The notes: generated by a model not told the origin, from the letters alone. A DNA stretch of 64,000 nt from Berberis thunbergii (GCA_003290165.1 QNQO01000597.1:496001-560000), one strand, 5' to 3'; positions 36,626 through 50,012 are shown, counted from the first letter of the stretch. Program-made: numbers and translations.

Positions 36626-38959
36626 TTTTAAGCCTCTCTGGTTGTTGAACTAAATTCATTAATTCTCTTTCTCATTACACAATTTCTTCAAGCAAATTGA
36701 GAATGTGATCAGTTAACAGTTGTCATTTTCACAACCATTTAAGTATGGTTTATATATTTAACTGTTTGTCATTACATATTCACAACCATTTAAGTATGGT
36801 TTATATATTTTGATTAGGTAGTATATATTATATTTTGGTGTTAATGCTCCAATACTATTTCAAAAAATACTTTCAAAGATTACGATTAATAATGACCATT
36901 ATCACTCAAGTCATGAGTTATGGAACTCATTGATTGCGTCCTACCATGTTTGTTTATCTTGTTAATTACCCGATATCATTACCACATATGAGCTATAGTA
37001 TCAAAAGTCATATTTATATAGATTGCACGTCATTCTTATATAGATTACAAGTCATTTTTCTATATTGTTTTCTCAAATCTAATAATAATTAGCTTGAATT
37101 GCATACAGCTTTGCGCCATAGTACTACAGATAATATGTGAGATAATGGTAGCCTGTTAACCAATCAAAACCACTTCAAGAGAGTTGCTACCATCACATGG
37201 TGAAGTAGTAAAAGCCTTGTCAGGTTGTATCGCAAAACACATAAATAGCATCAGGAGAAATAAAAGTAAAAGCTGAATGATGATGAATCAGTTGATTAAA
37301 AGGCAGAGCCACCAGGTTCAAAAAGCGCACTAGAAAACTAAAGAACCCAACTGAGGATCATAAAAAAACCAAGAGTACAAACTACTTGTGTGGAGTTCTG
37401 AAAACCAAGAGGAACTGTATCTCCTCCATCTTATAAAACCACCAAGTTCCTGATATTCCATAGGGCGTACAGAATAGCAATAGCTTGAGTAGCAAAAAAA
37501 TTATGCCTAGCAAAGTGGAGCTATCTTCAGTCTCCCAAATGTAAAAGAGACCTTGGGCCAACGTATCAAAGGTGGTAATGTTTCAAGAGCAAGAAATTAG
37601 TAAATTGATCTAACTGAAAATTTATCAATTTTATCTGAAGCTCAGATCATAGAATCTTGGGTGTTGTTAGACCGTAGTGTGATTTTGGAAATTCTATTCA
37701 CCAATCTCCAAGTTGGTCATAAGCATAAGCTTAACTACCGAAGAATGTCTACCTTCCCTCCCGAAACAGTTACATAATAGTACTAACCATTCATCACACC
37801 CATGAGATTGTTGATATATATGGGCTTGGAGGTTACTCTCAATTTAGTTGAAACTACATATTCTAAAACTTTTCCATTCCTCAATGTAGTACTATAGCGT
37901 TGCCTATTATATTACAAAATGCTTCTTTCATTGCCATTATTGTTTTGTATCATTAAGATTTAAAATGGAATGAAAAAATGATCTCTTGAGCTTTGCCGGG
38001 AGTTGGAGTTGGAGTTGGTATGAAACCTTTCCAACCTTCTTGATCACTGGGAAGGGTCCTCTAAATTACGCAAGTTCTGATAGATGTTGCCTAACACAAG
38101 TTTGTTCCACCACTTTAGTCTACTGTGCAATCTCTTCAAATTCAAAGCTCTCATTTGATTCATCATAAGAACATCCAGAAACCACTGTTGTTTTATGGTG
38201 AGGGCTCACTATCATATGATTCATATCCAAAGGTATATTATGCTAAATTGAGAGTATATACTCCGAAACTTTGCTAGCCTTTAGTCTTGCAAAACTTCTT
38301 CACTAAAATTTGTTGTTCTTTGTGTGAGTTTCAGATGCGATTTGGATGGTGGAAATGCATTTAGATGTTTATTGGACTTATGGCATTTCTAGTTTTATTT
38401 ATGTTCTTTTGAGCGGACCAAAACTGTTGTTCTTTTTGGCTCATATTGCAATGCATCAAAATTGGAAGTTTTCGCTTTGGAAACTATGGAGTTTTGAAAC
38501 TACATAACTATGTTTTTCTTCGAATTGGTTTAGTGACAAGCCAATTATGAATTAACTCGCTTTTTTGGGAGTTGTTTTGAATTATGAATTTTTCATGAGA
38601 AGTTGTAGGAAAATTTTAAACCTCAAAAGGAATTGTTTGGCTAGGAATTGGAAACCTCAAAGGATGTGTTTGACTAGGAGAGAAACTCTCATATTTTGGA
38701 TGCTTCTAAAAACCCACCTTTAGTATAGACTTTGTATTGCACAAAATAGATATTTTTGTAGAGAATTAGGAGGGGGAAAATAACCCTCTTGTTTGAGAGT
38801 TCTTTCGTATATTTTCTCGTTTTTTCTTTTCTTTTGGAATTATCTTGTAGAGACTAGTGGATGTAGGTAATTGTCAAACCATGTTATCATTGTGTGTTTT
38901 GTATGTGATTGCCTTAGTTTATTCCTCTCTTTATTTGTGTTCTTCTTCTCCAAAATTTC
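36626..38959. other. F-box gene 3' region and spacer, no gene seen
   Basis: Begins with the F-box 3' UTR. A 33-bp direct repeat (attcacaaccatttaagtat plus flanking bases) lies at about 36730-36762 and 36780-36811. No coding sequence or bounded transposon was recognised in the rest. Confidence 0.45.
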
Positions 38960-39515
38960 AAGATAGATCTTGTGTGATTTCATTTTTTTAGTTAATTTCG
39001 GTTTCCTGATTTTAAGAAATATTTCGAGAAATACTTTGGTGTGTAAAGAAAATACAAAAAAAAATTCGAAGACACATGAAATATATACAATAATTTCGAG
39101 GGTGTATTAAATATTTGAAAAAAAACAAGATGAAGTAAATAAATCTATTAAACACATTAAATGAAGCTCAAATACAAAGAAATGAAATAAACATGAAATC
39201 AATATATAATTAGAAAATAGGGGGGAGGGAGTGGTTTCAAAAATTAATATATAAATAGAAGAATGATAATTAGAAAATTAGATAGTGATTTCAAAAATCA
39301 ATAATAATTAGAAAGAAAAAAGAACCTCGAAGTTTTTTGAAAAAACATTCAAAAAATTTAATTTTTGGTAGATGGTTTTTATATTTTATTTACAAAAAAA
39401 TCTCAAATTTTTTCGAAAAACCCCTCGAACAAATATAAATTTTTTGTGGTCCTTTTTCTTTTTGTAATTTTAAAAAACCGAAAATTTCGCGAAAGCACAA
39501 TATTTGATGATGGGT
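38960..39515. mobile_element. AT-rich MITE family, copy 1
   Basis: Similar along most of its length to 53559-54010 in the same orientation and to 51435-52012 inverted. Shared blocks include ctattaaacacattaaatga, gtgatttcaaaaatcaataa and an end containing cgaaaatttcgcgaaa. The left end ttgtgtgatttc and the right end gcacaatatttga are inverted variants of the family ends, but the target duplication is not clear here. It abuts the Copia remnant on its right. Confidence 0.65.
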
Positions 39516-39518
39516 GAG

Positions 39519-41190
39519 AGTTTGAGTTCTTAGGATTCACAGTATGCAAATGGGACTTCAATCTGTGGGATCGAGAAGTTTAATGGCAAGAATAACTTTG
39601 GTTTGTGGTAAACCTAAGTGGAGGATGTTTTCATCACAGAAAAGTTGTATAGGCCGTTGAAAAGTAAACCTGAATAGATGGAGGCGGATGAATCAGAAGA
39701 ACTTGATTTGAGTGCTCGTAGCACAATTTGTTTGTGATTGTCGAAAGATGTGACATGCAACTACCAGAAGGAAACTTCAACGAATGATTTTTAGGAAACT
39801 GGAGAACATGTATTTGAAGAAATCTCGCACAATGGTGCTTTATCTAAAAAAAAACTCTACAAGTTCAAGATAGATCCCGGTAAGTCTATGAACGTATACA
39901 TTAACGACTTTTGCCAAATTGTTACTAATTTGTCAAACTTGGGAGACGAAGCTAATGCTCATGATAAATATATTGTTTTGCTTTGTACTCTTCCAAGTTC
40001 ATATGATATACTAGTTGATGCCCTCTTGTATGGTAAAAAAAAAGACTACATTTGTTGTTCTAAGACTTTTAGAAAACATGATGCTAGTGATGAGGTTCAA
40101 GCTGAAGACTTGGTTGCAAGGGGAAGAACAAAGTATAAAGTTTATGGGGAAAATAGTAATTGCTCATCTAGAAATTATGATGGTTCTTGAATGTTGTTGT
40201 TGTCATAGGGTTGGTCACATAGCAAAGGATTGTCCTTGGCTCAAGACTGAGTAAAGGGAGAAGAAATTTTTGGAAAAGAAAATGGTGTCCGTGGCTCAAG
40301 TATGATGTTGATGAGGTTTTGAGTGTTACTTCTAGCTTATCTATCAGATGGATGGTTATTGGACTCAGGCGCAACATCATATTTTCCTCATAGGGATTGG
40401 TTCACTTCCTATAGATCCGTAGAAGGTGATGGGTAATGACTTTGCCTGCAAAACTATAAGAATTGGCACAAATCGGGTTCAGATGTTTGATAAAGTTGTT
40501 AGAGTTTTGACTGAGATAAGACATGTTCCTAATATGTGTAAAAGTTTAATTTCTTTGTGTGTTATAGAATCTAATGGATATAAATTTACCAGTGAATGTG
40601 GGAATATTAAAGTGTCATATGATTACTGTATGATGATGGTAACAAAGAAATATGTAAATTTGTATTTCCTTGATAGGAATGTGGTAACAGAACATACGAA
40701 CCGAACCCCTTTTGGAGAGAGCACAATGCATGTTATCCAGTGTTGGACTAGGTAAGGAATTTTAGGTAAACATTGTGAACACGACATGTTTTCTCATAAA
40801 TCGATCACTGTCAACAACTATTGAAGTTGATGATGATGTGGAACAAGTCGAGTTTATTATTAATTTAAAGAAGTCTACTGTTGATAGTAGTGTTGTTGTT
40901 GATAAAGTAATAACTAATGGTGTGCAAAATAGAGTGGATGAAGAAGTTCTAGTTGTGGAGCAAGGTTAGCAACATACGAAGTCATCCTTAGCGGTAAACA
41001 AAAAGCGGCCTTTCTAGGTTAATTAGGTTATAAATATATTGTATTTTATGCACTTTTAGTGTATGCTAGAACCATCTACTTATCAGACTGCAACAAACAA
41101 CTCTTTGAATGATGTGTAGCAGACTCTTCAAAAGAACCATATTTGGAATTTGGTAAGGTTGTCAAACAGAAAGAAACCTATTGAGTGCAA
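39519..41190 (+). mobile_element. Copia-type LTR retrotransposon remnant
   Basis: Plus-strand pieces in broken frames follow the Copia order. They are gag (ICGIEKFNGKNNFGLW near 39555; CTLPSSYDILVDALLYG near 39985), a CCHC knuckle (CHRVGHIAKDCP near 40200), protease (LLDSGAT near 40350), a pre-integrase stretch (HVPNMCKSLISLCVIES near 40520), the end of integrase (CFLINRSLST near 40785), and the start of reverse transcriptase (LQKNHIWNLV near 41130). Everything after the reverse transcriptase start is missing, the integrase core is deleted, and no LTR pair was found. It is an old truncated copy. Confidence 0.85.
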
Positions 41191-42200
41191 TACACCTAAA
41201 TTCGGGTTTTTTCAGGTCCGATCATGTGGGTTGGGGGGAAGGTAAGTCAAACCCAAACCCGGCCCATTCAATTATCGGGCCTCTCTACCAAACCCAAACC
41301 CGACCCGCTTATAAACGGGCTAGCTCGACCTGATCCGCCATGACCCATTTATGTGAAAAAAACTATTATATTTCAATGAATGAAATAATCAATGAATTTT
41401 ACTTTTAATTGCTGCAAGGAAAATATCAAATGAGAATATATTTGATTTAATAACTATTATAAAATCATATATTCTAAAAAGTTATGAAAAATATTAATCT
41501 AAGTGAAGTTTTAAATTAATTATTTCTTAGTTTGTAAAAATGATTTGATTAGTAATTTGGTTAAGTTCATATCATTTCCTGATTTACAAATATAAAGGAG
41601 ATATATAATATAATATTTTCAATTTTGTTGCTCATACGGGTCAAAATGAGTTACACATGCTCAATTTGACCTGACCTTAATTAATTAATTATACTTAATG
41701 CCCTAATATTATTTATTTCTGATGAAAGAAATATATCGAACAAGGCGCTAATTCAACTTACTAACACTAGCACCCCATAATTCTAATAACACCACAAAAA
41801 ATATACCTAAAATCCGTCATGTTTGTTGAATTTCGAACAAGGCGACAAGGATCATTCAACCATTCTCAACTAGTAGTAGTAATTTGTCCCGCCTCCCTGG
41901 ACTCTCTCTCAGTTCGTTTCACCTCCCTTTAACCATTTTTTCTTTTCCTCTCCTTTTTCCCCAAACACTATTTTCCCTCCATTTTTCAAATATTTGGGGT
42001 AGTAGCACTATTTTTGCTAAATGATACCACCATTTCCGCTTAAGAGCACCACCAACTCAATTTTTTTAACCTACTGAAGGACACCACCCTTTCCCTCCCA
42101 ATCTCGTCGGAAAACGATCGTGGGTTACCCATCTTCATTCTCTATCTCCCTCTCTTACCCGTCTACATTTTCTCTCTCACGCTAGGAAGCGAACCCATTC
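41191..42200. other. Repeat-derived spacer
   Basis: 41200-41360 is rich in words such as cgggtt, aacccgaccc and cggcccatt in both orientations, like the subterminal parts of the hAT-like elements in this window, but no paired ends with a target duplication were found. The rest is AT-rich without coding signal. Confidence 0.4.
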
Positions 42201-45200
42201 CGCAGGCGCAGACATGGCTTGTCTTCCATCCTAGGAGTGGGCAATTACAAGTGTTATCAACATCTTGTTCTTACCTAGGTTTTTACTTAACCTTACAAAC
42301 GTTCCTTGGTATTTACTACTTGTGAGTACAAGATTATAATGATTAGGTGAAATTTTCTTATACTTTAGCCCCAGATCCTAGCTAAGTTGGCCACCTTAAC
42401 AAGCATACAAAGAAGAGTTCTCTATAAAGCAGTTAAGAAATACACAATCATTAATCAACAAGGAAGATTAAATTCAATTAATACATAAAGCACATGTTCG
42501 GGGTTTCGAATCCACCCCTAGCTAAAAGAAATTTTGCTAGACATATTAATTATGTTTGAATAGCAATACATAATTAATTATTAAACTAAAATTAAGAAAA
42601 ATAAATGATAAGTAAAGAGATGAGAAGAAATGTTGTCGCCTGTGCGTGGTGGTAGAGAATGACTGATGGGGTGCACATAGCAAATTGAAGAAAATAAAAT
42701 CTCTTATTCTTCCCTTTTACGATCTCTACTCTGTTTCTCTTCAGAGTTCTCTTATTCTTCTTGGTTGTAAATTGAAGGAATATGAGTGTGTGAGAGAAGG
42801 GGAAGACGTGGGAGAGAGACGGGTGGAAGGAGATGTTGGCGACGATGTGATTGTGCGATGTGTGCGCGACAAGAAACTGAGAGAGATGAAGTGGTAATGA
42901 GTGGACAGACAAGGAAGGATGACGTCGACTTCTGGAGTGAAGAGAGACTGTGCGGGAGGGAGAAATCTGGAGGGAAGTGATGAAGAGAAGTCGAGAGGGA
43001 TGGTTGTGTGGCTGCGTGAGGGTAAACGTTAATGTTAGCGATGAAGATGGTGGGTAGGTTTGTGAGAGGGGATGATGGTCTGATGGAGAGATGTGAAGGG
43101 AGATGGTGGCTTGCTGTTGCGAGGATGAGAAGGTTGTAGATGGGTGATTTCTCCAAAGCAAGATATCGTCCCTTATAATCGATCTCTTTAAGTTTCCTTC
43201 CTTGTGTAGTTTCTTTTTGCAATAAGTCTTCCTAATTCAAATCAATTTGCACTTCTTAGCTTCTATTTTGGAATCTTGTGATTGAAAACTTATACAAACA
43301 CGAAAATAACAATTAGTACCATAATTAACAAGTAATAGCCAAAATTATATATAAAAATATGGTACTAAAATAACATAATTATGCTCCTTTCAAATTCCCC
43401 CACACTTATCTTTTGTTTGTCCCTGAGCAAATCAAAGAAACAAAAATAGAATACTCAAATGACTCAATCTATACTTTCCAACATTTGTCTCAGAGATTTT
43501 CAATTAATCCTGACATGATAAGATTCTTTACAAACACTATATTAAATCCACATCATTCGACAGTTAATACTTGTTTATAGCAATGATATAAATATTCACA
43601 ATTAAATCAATCCAAGCGACTGTGAAACTCAAATGCGTGCCGAAAAGTATTAACCAAAAATATCTTATTGGATGCACTCTATTCTTTTTCACTGATTGTT
43701 TGGTTAAAACCACTCTTCCCATTCTATTTATATGTGAGAGGATTGATGTAAAAGGGAAACAAATAGCTCACATATGATATAACAATAAATAAAGACTTTT
43801 TTATATTTTTTTTTAGTTATATGATCTCATGGAATGAATGCTACTACTTGAATGCAAGAATTAGTGACACCATATGTTCATACCTCATTCGAATTTTCAC
43901 ATCGTGACATTGCACAAAACACTCAATCAAAAGGTCTTAATTCAGGTTGTAATGGAGCCAAAGGGTCAAGGGAAGAAAAAAAAACGGATAATGAAACTAC
44001 AAAAGGCTTAAAGAAATGGTGAAAACGTGCAATAAGATTAAAGACGTTAACAAGAAATCACATGGTTCAAAAAAAAGGAAAATGTAAAGGAATAGGTGGT
44101 TTACTAATAATGAAGAGTTTCAACCATTATTTTGTATGTATTGAAAATGAAAAGAATTAAACTATCTTTATATATGGTACTGAAATACGTACTGAATGAA
44201 TATAGCCACTAACTTGTTTCCTTTCTGTAATTTTGTACCATTTTTTTTTGAAACTCTTTCTTCTTGAAGTATCTACCATAAGGGCCTTCCCCCACACTTG
44301 TTTTTCATCCACAATAAATTTTCAGCGAATCAAATTATGATTCACTCTTCTGATTATGTTAGGGATGAAAATGAGGGTAATGAAATAAAAATGCATAATA
44401 ACAGGCTCAACGGGGGTTAACCTAAAGGAAATATATCATGGATCATGCTTATTTGGCAATGGTGAAAACTAGGTGCATTTATCATGTAAAGCATGTTATG
44501 CAATTCAATATGATGATTTGAACGAAATTAAATACAAGTTCTAGTGTTTAATCATTAATTATGAAAGTAATCCAAGTGGCAACCAAAGCAAACAAAATTG
44601 AGATCGTGAAACAAATTATTATTAACAAAAGAAATGAAAGATGACCTAACTAAAAAACTCTCAAAATCAAAGGAACAATAGACTCAAAACTCACATATGG
44701 GTTATAATGAGTTAAATTCAATTAAGCATGCTACGAATACCAATTACTAAGTTGATTACATGTAAATTTGCATATGATAACCATGAATAAGCATTAACCA
44801 AATAATAATATTATATCTTAACTCATGCTTATAAATCACCTTAAAGTCATGCAATTAAAAACCAAATCTCATCATTTTGGAAAGTATCCTAAGACTCAAA
44901 ACAACTATAATTTTTTAATGACACTAATACCAACAAAGAAAACAAAAACCAACACCTTTTTTATTTATTTTTAATGGACTGACACTTTTTATTAAAAAAA
45001 AATTCAAAATAAAAACAACGTTGTTCCCCCCACACTTAAACCTAACATTGTCCTCAATGTTAATAGATTATAGCACATCCAATGGCATGACAACTCAACG
45101 GTTAGAGCTTGGCGGATGGTACGACTAGGTCATGGGTTCAAACCTAGCTTGCGACATCTTTAGTGGGTTTTGGAATCCTATAAAAACATTGTTTGCCTTT

Positions 45201-46092
45201 CAAAAAACAAACAAAAAAAATTAACGAAAAGAAAATATAGGGATAAAAATGTAAATCTGATTGGGTTGCCTCCTAAGAAACGTTTGTTTTAACGTCGTGC
45301 AGCCTGGCAGTATCTCCAATTAGTCCTCACGGAGTGATACGTCCTCCACTTCATGTTCCACAAATACTTGATGTTTTACCTTAAACTCCTTACCGGATGT
45401 GACACTCTTAATTTGTATAGCACCATGGGGAATAACATTAGTAATAATAAAAGGACCAACCCATTCAGAACGTAATTTACCAGTTCTAAAACACGATTGG
45501 AAAAACAAGACTTTTATTCCAATGACAAAAGTATTTCCACAAATCATCTGATCATGAAAAACTACGGTGTTCTCCTTGTAATTGTTTTTACTTTCATAAG
45601 CCTCATCCTGAATCAAGCTCATTCAACTGTAATTTATTCCGCTTCTTTGTGTCATAGGGAACTCTATTGCTCTCATATCCAACGGCAGTAGTGATAGTGG
45701 TCTTAAGTTCTTCCTCGTTTCTAACTTTTGACAATTTTTGGGCCAAATTGTCAATCACAGTAATAGAAGAACGAGAATGATTTTTAGTAGGATACCTCGT
45801 GGCTTCAAAGATGTTGAAGCCAATCACATCACCATCAAATTCCATGGTCAGTTTCCCCACATGCACATCAATGTTTGTCCTTGCAGTTTTCACGAAGGGG
45901 CACCCTAACAGAAGAGGCAAACGTGCTGAAAATTGTGAATCTTCCTTCCATCTCAAGCACATAGAAATCTGCTTGGAATATCAAATGAGTAACCTGCACC
46001 AACACATCTTCCAACAAACCTCGAGGATATGCATTAGAACGGTCAGCCAATTGAATAATAACACCATCATTTTTTAGCTTCCCGATATTCAT
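42200..46092 (-). mobile_element. Gypsy-type LTR retrotransposon remnant, internally deleted
   Basis: On the minus strand, protease-region sequence (VIIQLADRSNAYPRGLLEDVL near 46040, one residue trimmed from either end for brevity; KLTMEFDGDVIGFNIFEATRYP-type text near 45840) is followed almost at once by the integrase C-terminus (GKLRSEWVGPFIITNVIPHG near 45460). Reverse transcriptase, RNase H and the integrase core are therefore gone. Downstream come GGAGGCAACCCAA (45273-45261) and the ATTGAGGACAATGTTAGG segment ending in GTGTGGGGGG (45058-45025), both typical of the region after pol in plant Gypsy elements. A SINE (45079-45220) is inserted between them. LTR boundaries were not found, so the left limit is approximate. 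Confidence 0.72.
45079..45220 (+). mobile_element. tRNA-derived SINE inside the Gypsy remnant
   Basis: Starts CCAATGG, has a B box GGTTCAAACCT (45135-45145), and ends TTGGAATCCTATAAAAAC, then a CTTTC segment and an A-rich tail to 45220. Head and tail match the minus-strand SINE at 24031-24207, so both belong to one family. No clear target duplication. Confidence 0.78.
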
Positions 46093-47146
46093 AGATCAAT
46101 AATTAGACCACGGCATAACATTAATGTTGTTGAATCAACTGATAAAATTGAAGGATAGTAGTGACGCTTCTTATGTCTTTGTCATCTCTGATGAAAACGA
46201 TGATAACAACAACAACAACAACAACAAAAATGAAAACCATCTCAATGCCGCCAATCTAGTAGATCTTTCTACTATTATTGAATCCAAATCCAAACTAGAA
46301 AAAGATGAAGAGCCTACCGTTGCTCATGTTGATACTGCTCTGGAGGAAATAACCCCAAACCTCTTTTTTTCAAAAACCAAAAGCCCCTCTTCCCCAATTC
46401 ACAAGCAGGAGGAGAAACAAGTTGCTAGCTCCTCCGAGGCCAAGGCCGAGTAGAATGTTTTTCCTCTTCCAAACATGATGACCATAACCCTATTTTAGGA
46501 GCTGATGGCGAGATCAAACAAGTTGAAGATGAGAATCTTGAGTTGACCAAGGAACAAAGTAAATTAGATTCGGATGAATTGGCACCACAAACTACAAGAA
46601 GTAACTCGAGAATTAGATAAAAATCACAAGTCTCAATTTGCATTAGCCAATGAGATTTTTGTGGAGGAGCACACCGAAGTGGTTACATTAGCTAATGAGA
46701 TTTCCATGGAGAAAGTAGTCAGCCAGGCCAATGTAACTCTGATTCAAATAAAATAAAAATAAAGAAGCCAAAGGAAGAATGATTCAAATGGGTCCATTAG
46801 ATACGTTGTGTTCTAATTACAAACCTTACCAATAATCTATTTGTTATGTTGTATATAACAAATTGGTAGATAGAAGAAATTAGAGAGAAAAATAGTTGCA
46901 GGAGAAAGAACTGCAGAGAGAAAATAAAGGAGGGAGTGGGTGTAATTTTGAATTTTAGGGTTCAAAATAATAGACTCAATTAACCCAAGGTAAGGGTAAA
47001 ATGGTTTAAAATTTAGTATTGACTAGTCAATGACGTGGACTTAACTGTTCCGTTAGAAAATGAGTCTTAGACTCAATTAGTTTTCAAAACGATGACCAAG
47101 CTCTAATAGATATTAACTAATGAATGTCAAACTAAAAAAAACCCTA
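46093..47146. other. Spacer with Asn-rich frame of unknown nature
   Basis: A plus-strand frame at 46124-46453 (about 110 codons) encodes an acidic stretch with an eight-Asn run from an AAC microsatellite (46206-46230), then Lys/Glu/Ser-rich sequence. A further open stretch follows at 46574-46756 in another frame. I do not recognise the protein. It may be an exon fragment of a low-complexity protein or chance. Confidence 0.3.
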
Positions 47147-47156
47147 ATTTTTAAAA

Positions 47157-47744
47157 GAAAAATACCTATAAGGCCTACTTTTTATAATTATAGATCATAT
47201 CATACTCTAACAATTAAAAAATGCCTTAAAATGTCTATTTTTTATAATTAAAGACTCTTAAAAGTCACAAACCCAACTCATGGTCTAAAAATAATTAGAA
47301 AGACATTCTCACCCCCTTTAACTTAAGTGATCAATTTTCAAAATTTATTAACATTCTTAAAACCAATCATAATTTTACTTTCAAATTTTTATTTTTATTT
47401 TTATTTTTATTTTTTTTTACTTTCAAATTATCCAACAAGAATCGACCTGTTGTGTTTTAGGGACATGAAACAACTTTGAAAAAAATATCAAATTATGTTA
47501 AAAGATTGAATATTTTGTTTGCTTAAATGTAACTAAATTTTGAATACTTAAATAACAACACTACGTCAATATGTCTAGAAATATGAGTATATTTGTCTTT
47601 TTACATATATTTTACCAATGATTTAGGTTTTTGGAATTTAATAGTCCTGAATTACAAAAAAAGTGGGACTTATGAGACATTTTCATTTGTCAGGGTCTAA
47701 TGTGATCTACAATTATAAAATTAAGCCTTATAAGTCATTTTCCG
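47157..47744. mobile_element. Foldback element with 10-bp target duplication
   Basis: The 10-bp sequence atttttaaaa is perfect at 47147-47156 and 47745-47754. The arms are inverted: left gaaaaatacctataaggcc, right (read inward) ggaaaatgacttataaggc. Pairing continues inward through tttataattatagatca and again through aaaatgtctattttttataa-like words at about 47218-47255 and 47648-47688. A 9- to 11-bp duplication and long arms fit a Mutator-derived MITE. No ORF. The flanking repeat is AT-rich, so chance cannot be wholly excluded. Confidence 0.68.
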
Positions 47745-47754
47745 ATTTTTAAAA

Positions 47755-49654
47755 TGATGCTATTAGAGTTTTAGCAAAAGAGAAGTTTGAAAGAATGAAT
47801 TTTGATAAGATTGGCTTGCAAAATTCAGTCACAAGTCACACATAGCAATATGGACCATTATATGTTTCTGAAGCAGTGGTCCTTATGTGTCATTGCCATC
47901 ACTGGAAGCATAGTCATTATAATTGGCATAATAAAAGCTTGAGATAGCTCATTGTAGTTAATAGACATCATCCTTAACAAGAAGAACTAAATATAAAACA
48001 CCTTATCCTTAATGTGAATTACACCATGGGGGTGCATGCACAGAGATATAGGGGCCTGCATTTGATATGTCTTAATCAGGGAGATCATCTTTATTGAAGA
48101 CAAAAGGAGCCAGCCAAATTTAATCTGATACTCCTATCTAATCCACAACATCTATGAAAATATCTATACTTTACTTCCCTTTCAAGGATGTCTATCAAAG
48201 CAAACTTACCACCAATTTCCATCACTTTCCCTTATTTGGTTTTATATCTCAAACTTATCAATTACAAACATGTATGATTAAAAATAGGTACAGATTCAAT
48301 AACCATGTATGGAGATTGTTTTGTACTCTCTTCTTCTAGCTAATAACAAATATAGAGATGCATTTGAAAGTTGATCTTCCACTTTCTTGTATGGAGGTGT
48401 AGCTGACTAGGAGTGTTGAGAAGAATGAAAATGACCTAGTAGTGTTGAGAAGAATGAAAATGACTAATCTCCGTGTGTGTTGTATTTTCTCTCAGAAAAT
48501 AATCAAATAAAATCTATTTCTGACATTCATAGTTGAGTAAGGCTACATAGCAAGGAAATGTGTGCGCGTCTCAAGGGGTGAATGGTTTCCCTTCCTCCAC
48601 CTCACTCCCCTCGCTGGTTTCCTCGACATTTAGAATTCCCCTTTATAGTTACTTGTTTGCTTTATTATAATATGAAAATGTGTTTTTTTTTTCTTTTTTT
48701 TTTTTTGAGTAAAATTTTATTGGGTAGGACTCGATCACACGATTCATTGGCTATCAAAGACACACATTGCATAAAAGATGTTGAAACATGCAACAATTCT
48801 ATCCCAATTGCTTCAAAGAGGTGTAGCAACTTTTGTACCACTGCATAAAATGTTGGGTTCTTTTTATTAATGCAGCCAAAACAATGGCCCCAATCCGACG
48901 CTCACTTTTTTTTTTTTTTAATAACCTACGAGAACCATATGGCGCATTTGTCAGTTTGCTATTATTTTTATTTTATTTTTTATGATAAAGTTTGCAATTA
49001 TTTGATGTCTCCATGCTTTTTGCTTTTTATTGGTTTCCTTATAATAATTTTGAAAAAATCCCTCCTTTTGTTTATCAATAGCTCTTAATTCCCTCCTTTT
49101 ACACCTAGTGGTTTGTTTGTAGACTTTTTCAGTTACCCAATTCAAAGGTTTTCAGCCTTCATCATATCTTGTCTTCAGTTTGTTAATTTTTGTATTTAAA
49201 TCTCTTCCAAATCTCTAAACACACTCAAACCTCTTACAAATCTCCTCCCTCTCCCTCAAGAATCTCTCAAAATTGAAACCATCAAACTTTTTAAAATGAA
49301 ACAACTCAAAACACCATCTCTCAAAGTTCAAAACGCATTTCTCGCGATTCCAACTCGAGTCATCCAATCTATCTTTTGGGTTTAGAATTTTTGTTTGGAT
49401 TGTAAGTGAGTCATCCATAACCATGGTGAAGACATCTCTTTATAATGATCTTAAGCATGATAATATAAAACATAATGAATTGACCAACATAACATTCCTA
49501 CATTAAGAAAAGTGACTAGGAACAACATTTGAAGAATAAATTTACTAACATAGCATTCATAGATGAAAAATTTTCTTGTTCGCAGCCTGGAATGTGGGGT
49601 ATCTAAGATACCCTGCACCGCAGTGTACTTACTCTGCGAATATATTTTTTTTCG
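47755..49654. other. Spacer, no gene seen
   Basis: AT-rich, with short T runs (48683-48706, 48908-48920) and no supported coding sequence. Nothing with paired ends was recognised. Confidence 0.45.
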
Positions 49655-50012
49655 GACAGATTTGCACGACTCTAGTAAAATTACTGTAACTTGATCATTT
49701 CAAAACATTTTCAAATGATTCAGGTTGTGTTTATTAGATAACTCAGATTACTACAACTTTCGTGTTTTGATTAACTTGAGAATCGGTCTCAATCGAGCAC
49801 ATAAGTTGGCTGAAAGTCAGGAATGCTATCCCATTTTCATTGCTAGACAGATTTGTGCGATTTTAGTAAAATGATCATAACTTGATTATTTCAAAACATT
49901 TTTAAGTGATTGAAATTGTGTTTATTAGATAACTCATAGTACTACAACTTTTATGTTTTGATGAACTTGATAATCAGTCTCAATTGAGGGTTTAAATTAG
50001 TCGAAAGTTACC
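49655..50012. repeat. Tandem repeat, two units of about 191 bp
   Basis: Units 49655-49845 and 49846-50012 share gacagatttg, acttgat-atttcaaaacattt, gtgtttattagataactca and actacaactttcgtgttttgat-like blocks in the same order, at roughly 80% identity by eye. The second unit is shorter. It may be a remnant of a larger tandem array. Confidence 0.8.

Noticed and set aside
42592..43161. 189-codon Ser/His/Pro-rich minus-strand frame
   Set aside because: Composition follows GA/CT-biased DNA; two overlapping frames are open at once. Best explained as Gypsy-associated or simple-biased DNA.
46124..46453. Possible gene for an Asn-rich acidic protein
   Set aside because: Low complexity, no domain, and it stops soon after; kept only as a note on the spacer.
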